Positions 63,795-64,000 of a DNA stretch of 64,000 nt are shown in pieces. A model generated the notes under the pieces. The model saw only the letters and a list, made by a program, of their open reading frames with translations. It was not told where the DNA came from and did not search any database. The DNA is from Ascarosepion bandense (Eukaryota; Mollusca; Cephalopoda; Sepiida; Sepiidae). Position 1 is the first letter of the stretch. Every line of letters starts with the position of its first letter. The translations under genes and the position numbers were made by a program. The stretch is taken from NCBI GenBank assembly GCA_037127315.1, contig JBBBDQ010000332.1, positions 1,231,001 to 1,295,000 of the forward strand. Direction: 5' to 3'.

Positions 63795-64000
63795 ATGTCC
63801 AGAATGGTGAGTTAACTAAGTTTTAACTTAGTTAAAGTCCAATCAAAGAAATAGAAAAAAGGAGAGCAAAATAAAAATTTAAAAAAAACTTATTACAAGA
63901 TGTTTTTGTATAATCTTCGTAAATATAATTGTTAAAATGAGATGCCCGTGTTATTTTCATTTTTGTGTAATTTAAACAACAATTCCTCCATTGCACCTTT
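63795..64000. other. No recognised feature at right edge
   Basis: AT-rich. A short palindrome (GTTAACTAAGTTTTAACTTA then GTTAA) lies near 63808-63835. Confidence 0.4.

Overview
The window is eukaryotic, intron- and repeat-dominated DNA, almost certainly from an invertebrate and most likely a mollusc (a cephalopod such as an octopus is my best guess, by inference). The reasons are extreme microsatellite density ((TA)n, (CA)n, (TATC)n, (CTTT)n), many tRNA-derived SINEs, decayed non-LTR LINEs, two Penelope-like GIY-YIG fragments, an R2/NeSL-type endonuclease LINE, and no compact gene with an intact long ORF. No complete host protein-coding gene is visible. The only host-gene candidates are one CUB-like exon on the minus strand near 40.5-40.8 kb, with plausible splice sites, and a weak promoter/first-exon candidate near 50.5-50.9 kb. 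The sequence is otherwise intergenic or intronic.

Layout. 0-7 kb: a SINE-like repeat at the left edge with an inverted copy at 6.1-6.5 kb, tRNA-Leu-like SINEs, a hammerhead-bearing palindrome at 2.45-2.62 kb, LINE 3' fragments, a dimeric SINE and long polypurine tracts. 7.7-8.5 kb: a (TATC)n array. 8.6-9.2 kb: a fossil mariner/IS630-type transposase. 10-12.5 kb: nested SINE/LINE debris with hammerhead-like motifs. 12.9-17.1 kb: pyrimidine-rich minisatellites whose unit resembles a 3' splice site. 17-25 kb: LINE 3' ends, SINEs and a Tc1-type MITE. 25.27-26.47 kb: an array of 285-bp units with TTAA-flanked piggyBac-like ends. 26.9-27.7 kb: a LINE fragment with a 184-bp inverted duplicate. 28.7-29.4 kb: the first of four Helitron-like elements. 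31-33 kb: microsatellites and a Penelope-like element. 36.5-38.5 kb: a Helitron and a restriction-like-endonuclease LINE. 40-47 kb: SINE clusters including composite 5S-tRNA SINEs, a Helitron split by a LINE, and an RNase H-containing LINE remnant. 47-56 kb: LINE fragments, one with reverse transcriptase motifs, and a full-length 498-bp composite SINE with target-site duplications. 57-64 kb: further SINE, Helitron, Penelope-like, Tc1-MITE and palindromic repeats.

How the parts relate. The repeats form partnerships. A multimeric SINE shares about 55 bp of 3' tail with the commonest LINE, as expected for LINE-dependent mobilisation. Two other SINE families share a different 40-bp tail. A 5S-like head is fused to a tRNA-like SINE head with at least two alternative downstream bodies. 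Hammerhead-ribozyme cores lie in palindromes bounded by (TA)n, in a window that also holds Penelope-like proteins, the class of retroelement known to carry such ribozymes. All coding remnants of mobile elements carry stops, frameshifts or truncations. All assignments come from reading the sequence; no database search was run.
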